Assembly: GCA_011317545.1 (NCBI GenBank)
Contig: WUJK01000001.1
Location: 1,527,501 to 1,591,500, forward strand
Length of the DNA stretch: 64,000 nucleotides
Source of the DNA: Coniella vitis
Lineage: Eukaryota > Ascomycota > Sordariomycetes > Diaporthales > Schizoparmaceae
Direction: 5' to 3'
This document shows positions 11,979 through 22,597 of this stretch, in pieces. Made by a program: the position numbers and the translations under genes. Under the pieces are notes generated by a model. The model searched no databases. It was not told where the DNA came from and saw only the letters and a list, made by a program, of their open reading frames with translations. Each line of letters starts with the position of its first letter. Position 1 is the first letter of the stretch.

Positions 11979-12577
11979 CGGAGGTCTGCAGCGCTCACTA
12001 TCCCATATTTCATTTCTGATTTAATCTTTTAGGAAACATAGCTATATTCACTATCCATTCAGTAAATTCACTTCTAGCTTTTTCACTCTCTTTTTCACTC
12101 TTCTTTTTCACTCTTCTTTTTCACTCTTTCTTTTTCACTCTTTTTTTTTTAAAAAAAAAAGAGGTGAAAAAAAAAGAGAGGTGAAAAAAAAGAGAGGTGA
12201 AAAAAAAGAGAGGTGAAAAAAAAGAGAGGTGAAAAAAAAGAGAGGTGAAAAAAAAGAGAGGTGAAAAAAAAGAGAGGTGAAAAAAAAGAGAGGTGAAAAA
12301 AAAGAGAGGTGAAAAAAAAGAGAGGTGAAAAAAAAGAGAGGTGAAAAAAAAGAGAGGTGAAAAAAAAGAGAGGTGAAAAAAAAGAGAGGTGAAAAAAAAG
12401 AGAGGTGAAAAAAAAGAGAGGTGAAAAAAAAGAGTGAAAATAGGCGCTCCCGACGGTACTGAAAGGAGAGCCTATATACTAGTGGTGTACGAATTTAACT
12501 TAGTGAAAATTTTGATGAATTTCGATAAAAATTAAATCAGAAATGAAATATGGGACAGTGAGCGCTGCAGACCTCCG
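11979..12577. mobile_element. TA-flanked MITE with 47-bp terminal inverted repeats
   Basis: The termini 11979-12025 and 12531-12577 are inverted repeats matching at 46 of 47 positions. They begin CGGAGGTCTGCAGCGCTCAC and are flanked by TA on both sides (11977-11978 and 12578-12579). A TA target duplication and the 599-bp size fit a non-autonomous Tc1/mariner-superfamily element. There is no transposase frame inside; the interior is mostly a minisatellite. The near-identical termini and lack of RIP suggest a fairly recent or low-copy insertion. Confidence 0.85.
12150..12437. repeat. 16-bp minisatellite (GTGAAAAAAAAGAGAG)n inside the MITE
   Basis: About seventeen near-identical 16-bp units. 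To its left (about 12078-12150) lie several copies of TTTTTCACTCTT, roughly the reverse complement of the unit. The two meet at a T10/A10 junction near 12150, so the whole forms a palindromic array. Confidence 0.95.
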
Positions 12578-13599
12578 TAACAGTTACTTCAGCAACAGAC
12601 GCACGAGTAATTCAACTCGCTTGAAGGACTGAAATGTACGAGGGCTATGCAAACGTGATATAGGTGAAGGAAGCTGGTCATTGTTATCATTTTGTGTTTT
12701 GATAGGCGTACACAGAGCATAGAGTGCGAATAATGGATTCGTGTATCCTATATTTGGGCTTCAGTCCGAAGCTGAGCCTCATGAGGGTCTATATTAAGAC
12801 CTGGAAGTCCATATTTACTTTCAGAAATAGACGTAGGAAGTAAGCTATGAAGACTGATAATATCAACGATTGCGATATCTGCATTAGGGGTCCACTTTTG
12901 GACCTCTGTATCGGGTTCCGCGTTCTCTTCATAAGCTATCAGAAACTAGATTGGACGATCAAGCTGCAAGAGTCACAGAGCAGCTAATTGGCAATGGTTC
13001 AATAGTTAATTTTCCTTTATTGGGCTAAGTTGAAGTTCAATAAGGTTGAAAGACTCATCGGCCCATATATACAGCAATAGATTGCTAGTGAACCAGGAGC
13101 GGGGAAGTATTGCTGGTGTTTGAACCAACAGATACACATTTGGATGAATCACAGCTAAAGAAAGAGTGATATCCAGGGCCCAGTTCGTCCAAAGCGGTGT
13201 AATTCCCTATTTTCCTGATACACAGTAGCATATTATATAGAGCTAGTGTACATCTGGATAGATCACAAGAAACGGTGAATGAAACGCGAGCCCTATTCCA
13301 ACCTCCGCAACTTAATGTTATAACCGGAGTGTTCAAAGTGTCCGGACGCCCCACCTCCTTCGGTCGGGCTACTGAGGCATTCGTCCTTAGTCAAGTTCAC
13401 AAATGTGTACGCTGAGAAGGGAATATAACTTAGAAAGAAAAGGTTCCCGGAGGCACTAGGTTGGCATTCTTCCGCCAGTCTCTACGTGCTGTATCCTAAG
13501 GAGATCTTTCAGGTAGAATACAAGACTGATCAGTTTATAAAATCCGATCTCATTGCAAAATTTTATTTGTAAGATTTTGAATAGTCTCCATATAAGGTT
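12578..13599. other. No recognised gene; possible decayed 3' part of the MFS gene
   Basis: Ordinary composition. A minus-strand frame at 13085-13354 contains two similar segments about 110 bp apart on the DNA (13129-13180 and 13240-13295), perhaps an old duplication. The second half of an MFS transporter would be expected here downstream of the relic at 13600-14880, but I could not recognise it. Confidence 0.35.
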
Positions 13600-14880
13600 A
13601 ATCTTGCATATTGGAATTTTGAGTGAATTTTAACAAAATCTGGGTGAACACAAGTGGTTATAATCCTTCAGTTTTGTGGTTAAAGTACTTATAACTATAA
13701 AGTAGCCTGTATATAGCAGGGACCCGAGCTATAGTATAATGCCGGCTTTCTTTTCGAGTGCAGATTTTAAAAAGCGAAAGGATGCGGACGTTTTTGTTGG
13801 GGGGGAGGGGTTCTTCATTATGTGCACATCGCCGTTGGGAGTTTCTTTCCTTTTACCTTGTTTAAGAAATTACTGCAGTAGCGACAGTTATTACGTGGGC
13901 GTCGGTACTGAGGTATTGCCTACAACTGCCTCACAGGTTTCCGGTATGGCTATGACAACGACAACTCGGAAGAATCCTGCGAAAATCTGAGATTGGCTTA
14001 ATATTGGGAAGTATTGACGGGAACTGTTCAGTGAACATCATGGTAGTGGTTTCGATTACACCAAGCCGTTCGAGTATATATTGTTAGGCCTGTTGGGTCT
14101 ATGGAGCATATAGAGCGAGTCTTGTGATTAGAAACTAAAGTATGGGCCTCTAACCTAGGAACTGGTGGAGCAAACACTCGATAGGGCCCATCGCTGGGCC
14201 TAAAGCCACTCCTATCGAGGAGTATCCGATGTACTTGCTACGCTGCGCGCGCGTCAATATATCTGTAAATACCGCACTTCCAAAAGTGATGGTCCTAATT
14301 GTGCCGGAGCCATGTATGTAGCAAAGCACCAGTAGAGCCGTACAATTGGTTTGCAACTGATATTCGGACCGATGTATGCCACGAAACAGATTATTCAAGC
14401 CGGGCGGAGGCTGCGGGCATCTAGAAAGCTTTCCAGAAAAGACCGTACTATGCCTTGAAGTATCTGCAAGTCGAGTCAAAGAAGGATCTTTGACTTATTC
14501 GGTAATCTGGTACTGATTATGTACGCCGTGATTGTTAAGTTGATGAGGCTTACGGAAACATTAAGATTATCTGTGAGCGAGTTGAAAGCAGGCTAATAAT
14601 GCTGGCAGAAATGGGTGTGCTAATGGCCGCGAAAGACGCGGTGAGGATAATCGAGATCTTGGTCGGTTCACTGAGTACGCTATAGGGAGGTTTCGGAGGA
14701 TTATCGTCTTCCTTAGGCCCGTCAACAATTACCTCTAAGCCATCCTCGCTTCCCCTTGCGCACTTCTGAAGATTGGTTCTGTTGCTCCTGGTGGCGTCTT
14801 GTCTTGGTCGATCGGAATAAGAGAATGCTGGCTAGCATTTTGCGATTGCTTCGATTGGCTTAAGTTGTTAGACAACTCTA
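13600..14880 (-). pseudogene. MFS multidrug transporter (DHA1/quinidine-resistance type), degenerate
   Basis: Minus-strand segments in the right order match a 12-helix MFS drug:H+ antiporter. A start region (about 14720-14610) reads PPYSVLSEPTKISIILTASF, the usual entry to helix 1. Then, after a frameshift, comes SLINLTITAYIIS. At 14380-14150 there is a helix 4-5 stretch with ALLVL, TDILTRAQRSKYIGYSSIGV and LGPAMGP, the conserved MFS drug-transporter motifs. Next come FLG-stop-RPIL-stop-FL, where the stops replace Trp, and (13985-13900) VVVVIAIPETCEAVVGN, followed by KKAGIIL and a further helix at about 13700. Trp-to-TAG changes and frameshifts kill it. The C-terminal half is not recognisable. 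It probably once exported a small toxic compound across the plasma membrane. Confidence 0.8.
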
Positions 14881-15941
14881 TTGCTAAAACGTCGATGATT
14901 TTGACAAATGGATAATATTATACGGAAAGTCCAAAGAGCACCCATATTCTCGCTGATATACTTCTTTTGCCAGAGATCTTGTATTACTCGAGAGTGGCCG
15001 ATACGGCTCCGATCAGCCAGTCGGCACCGTTTCGGCGACTCTCCGCTTCCTACCTGTATTATCTTCACGGCTTGAAGCAAATCGGCCACGGTATGGCCAG
15101 TGGTCTAGATCGAACCTCTTGTGCCTTTTAGGCATCCGACCACGTCATGTTTGGTTATAGAAAATAATAGGCGGATGCATTTGAGCATCAACATTGCTAT
15201 CAACGTCATTCTCCTCATCTTCCTGCCCTCCGGCTCGGAACAATCGAAACACACCCGATTACGGCTGCGAGCGGATCCATCTACGGCTATAAGAAATTCA
15301 GGTTCCGGTTGGAGCGTTGGCATGTGCTCCTCAAGGTTCTATCGCTTCTCATTCCGTGCCAGGGCCTCGCAGAGTTCGTGGAAAGGCACAACAAATATCC
15401 ACTTCTGGAAACGTAGGACTTCCATATCCATTTCCATTGTCACTCCAGATTATTTGCGAAGGTTTCCAGTTTCTATGGAAAGAGTCGCGAATGCAGAACT
15501 TGGCGCTTTTGCAGCCGGTGGCCGCTAGCTATTCCGAAAGATGTGATAATCTAAATTTCGCTTCCCGAAATGTAGAGGGAGAGATAGACCCGGGTGGTTT
15601 CTCAGTAGTAACACGCATTATCCTGCATAATTTCATCATTGTGTGCATTAGCTGTCTCCCCTGGGGTACAGCGTATCCATGAACTCGTTATCTAATGCGC
15701 ATCTTCCTCCTTTACTGCTTGTCCAATTCACTCCCTCGAGTGATCTTGTAGTGGAATGTGGAAAGCCGATTTTGGTAAAGGAATGAGATGTATCTTTAGG
15801 CATTAGTAGAGTCAGACGTAGACTAGAAAGATCTTAGCTGTATCGATGTTGTTATAAATCTCAAAGCGATTTAGTGGTGCGATATATATGCTACTAGTGC
15901 TTTAAGGCCGCGTTGTGATACCTCGACGAACGGTAACTACG
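14881..15941. other. No recognised gene; open frames of unknown meaning
   Basis: Composition is gene-like and several overlapping frames of 70-135 codons are open on both strands (for example plus 15121-15528 and minus 15105-15323), but none shows a domain I recognise and they exclude one another. This could be decayed coding sequence belonging to the same lost gene group as the MFS relic. Confidence 0.35.
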
Positions 15942-16239
15942 ATGGCCCGGTATACTGTCCGCAGTACGCGTTTTGGAAGCACTGAAAGCCGTGCAAAAAG
16001 AGCTTTGAGATTTCGGGACCAAGAAACGCAGCGGCTAGTCGCTGCCGCGGCGTCTGCGCGTATATTACAAGTTGTAGCTTGAAGAGGATGACGACAGTGG
16101 CGAGGAAGTAGTGATCTCTGAATCCAGAAAGTGCGTCGAGGCCAAGGATATGGAGTTTGATGTGAGGTGCGACCTCAGCGCTGCAGCCTCAGACAACGCT
16201 GTGGTGCATATGGAGGCGGGAATGGACATTCGGCTGTAG
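15942..16239 (+). pseudogene. Possible C-terminal remnant of an unidentified protein, frameshifted
   Basis: Two plus-strand segments adjoin with a frame change near 16078: 15942-16082 (basic, then Ala-rich, containing RLVAAAASARILQVV) and 16078-16239 (starting LEEDDDSGEEVVISES and ending in a TAG at 16237-16239). A basic region, an Ala helix and an acidic Ser/Glu tail joined across a one-base shift look like one broken gene. I do not know the family. Confidence 0.35.
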
Positions 16240-17237
16240 AGTCTCTGAGCGCCATGGCGGTACAGTAGCAATACACAGAAGAGACAAAGTTAACAGAAGA
16301 TTATAACGCAAGCACGGCCACATCGTGATGGCTGATGGGGCGTTTGTTAACGTTAACGTTGCTATCGAGTATCTGTGATGGTGGAAGACGAGTTACATCA
16401 AACGTGATGGGTGGTATTGGAATATATCGCTCTGATCGCCTATAAATCCAATCGCTTAAGGAGCGGCAGAGCGCCTGTCGCTTCGCCGCCAGGTACCCAC
16501 ATCTCTTGTCACTTCTCGGGACGAAAGCCCTAATACTTACAGAATTAGTGCACAGCGTCCTAGATTCATATGCAATGATTCAATTAAGTCTGAGCATATG
16601 CGTACGTCTATCTCTACCTGGAACCACCACTCTCTTCCTGCTAGCTGGCTAATAATGCGCTCAACGGCATTTCAAATCAGCGTCAAAATTGCTTCGTTCG
16701 CGTATCCTTGCGTCCCGGTTCTGTGCCTTGACTTATTCGTAACCTTATAACTCTTGGTTTAGACACAGCCATCGTATCTGATATTCCTATATACTCGCTG
16801 CAATTCGTCTAACAAGGAATAAGTGAGCAAAACAAATATTCTGCGAAATAATATTTATTGTTGAGTATCATTATACTTATACCTATACGAACAGAAGGAG
16901 CCTTACACTGCTATAGCTAATTTGTAGTATGCACAGCCGCGAATTACGCTACAGCAGTTGAGATGCAATCATGGATAGGCAATCGTTGACGGTGATATAT
17001 AGACTGTTTATTGAATGAAGTATATTTGCTCTAATCGTCGCTTAATGAAAACTCGAAATCACTTGGGGTTTACTCAACGCATAGGTGATGGCATTGCGAC
17101 CACAGTGGGGTTCTGTGACAGAGCACCAAGCCAGAACATTGCAAAGGGAGTCGGCAAGATGAAATTCTAGGGAAATTCAGCTGGATCATTCAAGATAACC
17201 ATGAATCATCCGTTTTCAATAATCAGAATCTCTATCT
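16240..17237. other. Intergenic, no recognised gene; 3' flank of the oxidoreductase gene
   Basis: Ordinary composition. No frame above 70 codons with recognisable content. The 17100-17237 stretch is the likely 3' UTR and polyadenylation region of the minus-strand gene at 17238-18497, but no signal is clear enough to place. Confidence 0.5.
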
Positions 17238-18497
17238 CTAAGCTTCTATCATCGTCGATACAATCTGTTGAACGCCCTCTGGCTGTGACAGATCAGTGAT
17301 TGGCTGGCCATGACCAATTTGTTGAATCTGCATAACAGACCCCAGTAGTCGAAGCACAAGGTTATCTTCATCTCCAGCAAATTTGTAGGTCGCGTTGGCC
17401 TTGGCTTCAAGGAGGACTATGGGCAAATCCGGTTCTTGTGTCGAAGCCCGGGCAATGCCGACGCCGTCTACGCTCTTGAGCGTGTCCAGCATACCCGCCA
17501 CAGTTTTAAATCCTCCGGTTGTGTAGACTTTGGTCTTGGAAAGCGCAGCGTGAATGCGCTCCGAAAATTCGATGAAGTAGTTTTCGCGCTTCCGCGTGCT
17601 TTCCTTCTTGTGTATGAACGCGCCACTTTCGTATGTCCCTCCACTGGTCTCCACATAGTCGAATTCGGCCTTCTCGAGTGCTTGGCACAGCAGCAATGCC
17701 TCTTCAGGAGTGAAGCCTTTGTCCTGAAATTCGACGGAGTTTACCTTGATACCAAGTATGAAACTTGAGCTTACGCGTGCTTTGATTGCTGCCGCAACCT
17801 CGAGGATGAGCCGCATGCGATTTTCAAGGCTACCACCATATGCGTCTGTGCGATGGTTTGTCGTCGGAGATAGAAACTGTGCAAGTAGATAACCATGGGC
17901 TCCGTGCAATTGAATGCCGTCGAAACCAGCATTCTCAAGATATTCAGCCGCGTGGGCAAAACCCTCGATAATCCGAGAAATGTCTTGTGCGGTAGCGGGC
18001 CGTGGAACTCCGTGAGCCTTGCCAACAGAGCTGGCTATCAACTGCACATCACTCGCACTGATAGGATTTGGCTGCACATCAATCGTGGTTTGTCGACCAG
18101 GATGGGATACTTGTGCGACTATCAAACTGCCGTGTGCTTTGGCTTTGGCTGCTAGCGATGTAAAAGCCTCGAAACGCTCGCCCGCAAAAGGAGCATCGAT
18201 AGGAATAACTGGATTACCCGGTGCTTCGAGATGGTCTGGCTCGATCATAACATTTCCCGTCAGCAGCTGGCCCCACTGGCCCTGTCCCCACCGACGGTAG
18301 AGATTGATGAGTTCAGGCGATGGGATGCCACGCGCTGAGAGATCGGTAGGATGGAAGGTGGCCAGCCGTTCTGACATAGCCGACTTAAGAAAACGGTTAA
18401 TAGCCACACGTTTCGAGAAGGGGAAAGTGAGGGATTGCCCCAACGGCGCAGGATCTGCCGCTTCGGCAGGGTAGCGGTTGAACGAGTTGGCCGACAT
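17238..18497 (-). CDS. NADH:flavin oxidoreductase / Old Yellow Enzyme family protein
   Basis: An intronless 419-residue protein, full length for the fungal NADH:flavin oxidoreductase (Old Yellow Enzyme) family of FMN-dependent ene-reductases, which take hydride from NAD(P)H and reduce activated C=C bonds. Seen in order along a TIM barrel: PFSKRVAINRFLKSAMSE near residue 26-43 (first strand, flavin pocket), QVSHPGRQ at 129-136, HGAHGYLLAQFLSP at 198-211 with the paired His198/His201 that bind the substrate's electron-withdrawing group, RTDAYGGSLENR at 216-227, and TTGG at 326-329 with GIARAS at 347-352 for FMN phosphate binding. The ATG at 18497 fits, since the PLGQSLTFPF entry follows at the usual distance. 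It is the only intact host gene found. Its neighbour is an MFS transporter relic, so both may have belonged to one metabolic or detoxification group. The substrate is unknown. It may be bounded by RIP-mutated repeats but shows no RIP itself. Confidence 0.95.
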   Translation of the reverse strand: MSANSFNRYPAEAADPAPLGQSLTFPFSKRVAINRFLKSAMSERLATFHPTDLSARGIPSPELINLYRRWGQGQWGQLLTGNVMIEPDHLEAPGNPVIPIDAPFAGERFEAFTSLAAKAKAHGSLIVAQVSHPGRQTTIDVQPNPISASDVQLIASSVGKAHGVPRPATAQDISRIIEGFAHAAEYLENAGFDGIQLHGAHGYLLAQFLSPTTNHRTDAYGGSLENRMRLILEVAAAIKARVSSSFILGIKVNSVEFQDKGFTPEEALLLCQALEKAEFDYVETSGGTYESGAFIHKKESTRKRENYFIEFSERIHAALSKTKVYTTGGFKTVAGMLDTLKSVDGVGIARASTQEPDLPIVLLEAKANATYKFAGDEDNLVLRLLGSVMQIQQIGHGQPITDLSQPEGVQQIVSTMIEA

Positions 18498-18576
18498 TAT
18501 ATTACTAGCGACTGAAGATGCAAGGGAGGGTTGTTGAGACGAGGGGTGGTCTTCTGGAACGCGCTCCTTAGCAAGT

Positions 18577-18587
18577 TTTATATATAG
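18577..18587 (-). promoter_or_regulatory. TATA-like element upstream of the oxidoreductase gene
   Basis: On the minus strand it reads TATATATAAAA about 80 bases before the ATG at 18497. The intervening 5' leader is CT-rich and CAACA-containing, as is common in fungal leaders. Function is inferred from position and sequence only. Confidence 0.5.
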
Positions 18588-18599
18588 TATTTTTAAGAA

Positions 18600-21190
18600 C
18601 CTACTTCGGCCTATACCAGTGTGGCACCCCGAGCGTTAACTTCAAAATACTATGGAAGTACGTAGGCGTATGCTTAGAAATCCTATAAAGAGTTTGGCCC
18701 CTTCTTAGCCCCTGGACGAGAATAGGAGGGAATCTTATTTTCTGCCGAGGAGACAGACCCTTGTAAAAATTTGCATCGCTATTACGAAACTTTTCTAGAA
18801 CGCACAATGTTAGGGGTAGGGGGTTACGCGAACATAGCCAAAAGCAGTTTAGCACGTGCATACCCGCGAGTGAAAATTAGGATAGACTAGAATAAGGACT
18901 TAATGCGCTTTCTCAGCATCTCAGGTTCGGGGCATCCCGACGTGCTTTTTTCGGGGTCTTTCGGTGCGTTTCAAGCGTAGGATAAGGGAAGTGGGGAACG
19001 ATTTCCCGTTCTCAGTATCAAAGTTTGCGTACAAAGCGAGTTTTGAACGTCGGTACGGGATGCTCCGTCGAACACAAAGTATCTTTTGGCCCACCGGTGC
19101 CCATCAGCTGTAATATACATAGTACAACTCACCAAAAACAGCACCTCCAAGAGTAAACTTTGAAATTTATACACCTTGAATCTGACACCACCTTCCTTAT
19201 TCAGCCGGAAGAATAATTCCCAACCCCCCCTTCTAAGCCTGAAATGGATGAAAAAATTTGCAAACTGAAATGGCTAACGACGGCCATTCTGTTAGCCTCC
19301 AGGTATGCGTTGGGTGCTTCTTCTAGCCCTATATTTTCCCACAGAAACGATAAATTTACTCGGCGTGCCCCAAACTTGGAATAGCTGATTTAGCGCATTA
19401 CGTCCTAAATTGAGGGACTCTAACTCTTGGTTAAAAGATGGATCAGGGAAGCCATTTTCGTAGGCAAGTATTGCAACTAGAGGCTGCTGTGACGGAACAG
19501 TGGCTATTACTATAGTCGGGTATATCCCACAACCGCTTCATTGTATTTGTAAGCATCCTGCATTTCTCGGTGGATCCAGTGAATTGATTGTTCAAAGCAT
19601 ACGCGAGAGATGAAATAACTTTACTATTACCTTTACTTATTACGACTTGTTGGAGTGTACTAAACGGTGGTTCAATTTTTTAGTGAGCTGTGCATATACT
19701 GACTGGCCTCTTTATCCACTATTGCTATAGTATATATTCTGATATATTCGTATTATTACTCCCTGTATGTGGAGAGTGTCTAATTAGCAGTACAGTTATT
19801 ATCTACTTTGGAATCACTTATATCATGTATTTGCCTCATTTATTAAGGTGTACCAATCTAAAAGGTAAAGTAGAGATTGAGAAGCATACTGAAAGGTAGT
19901 ATAGCAGTGAACATATATACAGATTGATAGAAGAGCATATAGACGCTGCCCAGACATCGATCACAGAAATAGTGCAAGAGATATTCACGGGAGAGTGGAT
20001 GGTAATCGTATACAGAAGAGTTCAGAGAAAGCTTGAATAGTCCTAAGAGTATACAGAGAGTGCGCAAGAGATGTGCGCGGAAAGTCATAGTAATATAAAT
20101 ATAAAGAGATACTAACATGAGAGTGTGCACATTTTAAAAAGAAGATGCACTAGTACGGTGTAAATAACATAATGTATCAACGTGTTTCACAATGGATAAG
20201 CACTAAGTGACCATCGATGAGTTATATAAACATGTTTGAAGAACTGATTATACGCATATAGGGCGGAACAAGGGATATAAAGCTACTAGGATATAATTTT
20301 ATATTATGCTACTATATTGGAGAGACAAGACGCTCTGTTTATCGTTTGCCTAAATATTAATATCATCGAAGGCATAAATAAACAACAAGGCATAGATATG
20401 ACACTAAGTGTACGGTTATCATAGCGAAAGGAGGGCTAGCCCACTGGCAACGCAGATGAAAAGCAAGACAATATAGGACTAAAGATAGCGCAGTAGTAGA
20501 GGAGAAAGTATGCTGGTCCTAAGATGAAAAGGGTAGCTACGCCCTTTCATTAAAGGATGGTAACGTTGGTGGCGGCTAGCCAGGTATAGTCATTCGAGCG
20601 TCCGCACGTCTGGCGAGAGAGCAGTGGGGCCAGACCTGATTGATAGAATCCAATAGCGCTCCGATGAATATCTTTAACGAACCTTACTTGTAGTTTGATT
20701 CGATGCAGTTCATAGTCGCGCCGTAGCGGAGTTTCAAAAAGTGCGCATTCACAACAAAGACTTAAACAGCAACCATAGACAGCAAGTACTAATCAGCAAG
20801 AGCGCGATACCTAATAGGAACGTTAGCTCGGATCTATTGAATATTAGAATGCTAGAATATATATGAATAGAGGATTAAATACTCGGCGCTATTGAAATTT
20901 ATCTACCCGATTACTTCGATACGTCTCGCACTTTGTGCGCTATTCTGTGCTCGCTACCTACTATAATATCCACCACCTGGTATTCCTATCCGGGTCTTGA
21001 AGAATAGTGGATCTTGGTAATAAATAAGAGGATGACTACTCTACTAAGTTTGGTATAGGGTATAGGCTCCTTTAACCTAAATGGGCTTATAGGGCTAGGG
21101 TAAAAGAAGCTATCACTTGGTTAAAGTTTATTGAATTTGTAATTTACTCGATAGCAGCGGTAGGATTATTCTTATAAATTATAGGATAGC
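18600..21190. other. Long stretch without a recognised gene
   Basis: Normal to mildly AT-rich DNA. Small open frames (minus 18601-18861, minus 18971-19174, plus 19690-19899, minus 19858-20130) show no recognisable domain and no consistent splice structure. CpA and TpG are present at normal density, so this is single-copy or low-copy DNA. Right edge: the atagc that is duplicated by insertion of G2 (21186-21190 and 29320-29324). Confidence 0.5.
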
Positions 21191-21669
21191 TGTAATGATC
21201 CTTGCCTGAATCCCTGATTCTGGAAGTACCTATAAGTTGTATATTAGCAGGCGGGGAAGTATTACCTTTAAGCCTTCGTACGTTGTCGAGCAATATTAAG
21301 TATTATAAGTAATTAAGAGGGATTACCCTATTATATAAAATAATACTTAGATTTATAACTAAAGATTATAAGGAAACTATCTAATATTAAGCTATAAACT
21401 CCTATCCTTATATCCTTCTATTATTTCCTATCTATAGTAAGTATAAATCCTTAGATTACCTAGAGCGATAAGAGTATTAGCTTATTTAGATTATTTAGAT
21501 TATTATCGCTCTAATTATCTTAATTATTAAAGTAATCTAACCCTAACCCTAATTATACCGCTCTATATTCTTATATAAGAGATCCCTATCGGTCCGTTAA
21601 GGTTCCGATTTACTAGTATATAATTACGCTAGCCTATTCCTATAACTTATATATTTATAGGTTATAATA
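21191..21669 (-). repeat. 3' LTR of G2 (cassette type II)
   Basis: 479 bp from TGTAATGATCC to GGTTATAATA. The variable block near 21450-21540 pairs GAGCGATAA with TTATCGCTC and carries a tandem TTATTTAGA motif. CTAACCCTAACCC and the TTATATAAG box follow. Confidence 0.92.
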
Positions 21670-21752
21670 TTATCTCCCTTCTATTAGTCTTTATCCCTAA
21701 AGACCTATAATATTTCCGTAAGTAATCCTACCTAATATTCTTACTCCGGATT

Positions 21753-22406
21753 ATACCTTCCTAATTTATTATATCTATAGGTATCTAGAAATCGTATTCG
21801 AAGAAAACCGAGTAATATAACCGTCTTTATCTTTCTATCGAAACTTTTAGTTTTAAGATAATACCTTATTCTCTCTATACTTCTAAAGGGTGGTTATACC
21901 GTATAATAGATAGTATTTCGCGCTATTCTACGTATATAAAACGAGGAAAACGATATAATAGGAATAGTATTCCTATAAATAACCGTAAGTTCTAATTATA
22001 ATAATTTTTCTTATTAGTATACTAACTTTATATAGTTTCTTATATTTTATTAAAGGAGAAGAGACTTTATATATAGGAGGCTAATATATATAAGGAGCTT
22101 CGTAAGGCTTATTATAAGGCGGGGGAGGTGCTTTCTCGCTTAGAGCGTCTTCGTATTTAGTATAAGTCTTTAGTAAAGAGGAGTACGAAGCTAGTAAATA
22201 TAGGATTAGAGTCGCTTAATGCTTAAGAGGAGTAGGAAGCCGAGTTTAGCGTAAATACGGCTATCTCCGCGGAATCTAAAGCTATTACCGAATTATAAGA
22301 GATTAGTAGTTTTAGAGTAATAGACTTTAGTACCTTCCTAGAGTCTACGGACTTATCCGCGTCTAATTTCTTCGGCTTAAGGCCTTCTACTATTAGTAAT
22401 TTATAA
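21753..22406 (+). pseudogene. Antisense six-cysteine (Zn2Cys6-like) gene of G2
   Basis: Lies just inside the 3' LTR, on the strand opposite gag-pol. 218 codons in one frame; interruptions are TAA/TAG only and the start ATG has become ATA. The N-terminus IPS-stop-FIIS matches that of the other copies (MPS/MLS-stop-FVIS). The cluster positions read Tyr39-x2-Tyr42-x6-Tyr49-x8-Tyr58-x2-Tyr61-x6-Tyr68. Each Tyr (TAT/TAC) is one G-to-A step from Cys, and the restored spacing C-x2-C-x6-C-x8-C-x2-C-x6-C is that of a fungal Zn2Cys6 binuclear cluster. A charged, Leu-rich segment likely to form a coiled coil follows at about residues 112-165. Function is inferred: a DNA- or nucleic-acid-binding accessory protein. 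Confidence 0.65.
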
Positions 22407-22500
22407 CTCTAATTTTCTTAAAGTTACTACTAAGGTCCTATTTCCTTAATAAGGGGTCTGGTTATTCCTATAGATAGCTATTATAGTTAAAGATATAAGT

Positions 22501-22572
22501 AATCTTATAGTTTAGTAGTTAGAGTTCCTAGTTTCTTATTAGGAGGTCCGGGGTTCGATTCCCTATAATACC
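22501..22572 (+). other. tRNA-Arg-like sequence with inverted arms (G2 copy)
   Basis: Has the layout of a tRNA: an A-box region TAGTTTAGTAGTTAGAG, an anticodon arm closing on a 7-base TTTCTTA loop, and a GGTTCGATTCC B box at 22552-22562. It is enclosed by inverted arms at 22476-22493 and 22580-22597 (AGCTATTATAG / CTATAATAaCT). It is RIP-mutated, so not a functional tRNA. It is the same strand and order as in G3. Confidence 0.6.
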
Positions 22573-22597
22573 CTCTCTATCTAAAGCTATAATAACT

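Noticed and set aside
12160..12437. Tandem 16-bp array as a CRISPR array.
   Set aside because: No spacers: the units are contiguous, low complexity and inside a MITE of a eukaryotic genome.
14150..14479. An intact 109-residue MFS protein.
   Set aside because: It is only the helix 3-5 part of a transporter of about 500 residues; the flanking parts are in other frames or after stops.
17436..18300. Several ORFs overlapping the oxidoreductase gene on both strands.
   Set aside because: Shadows of the 419-residue gene, which has all family motifs in one frame.
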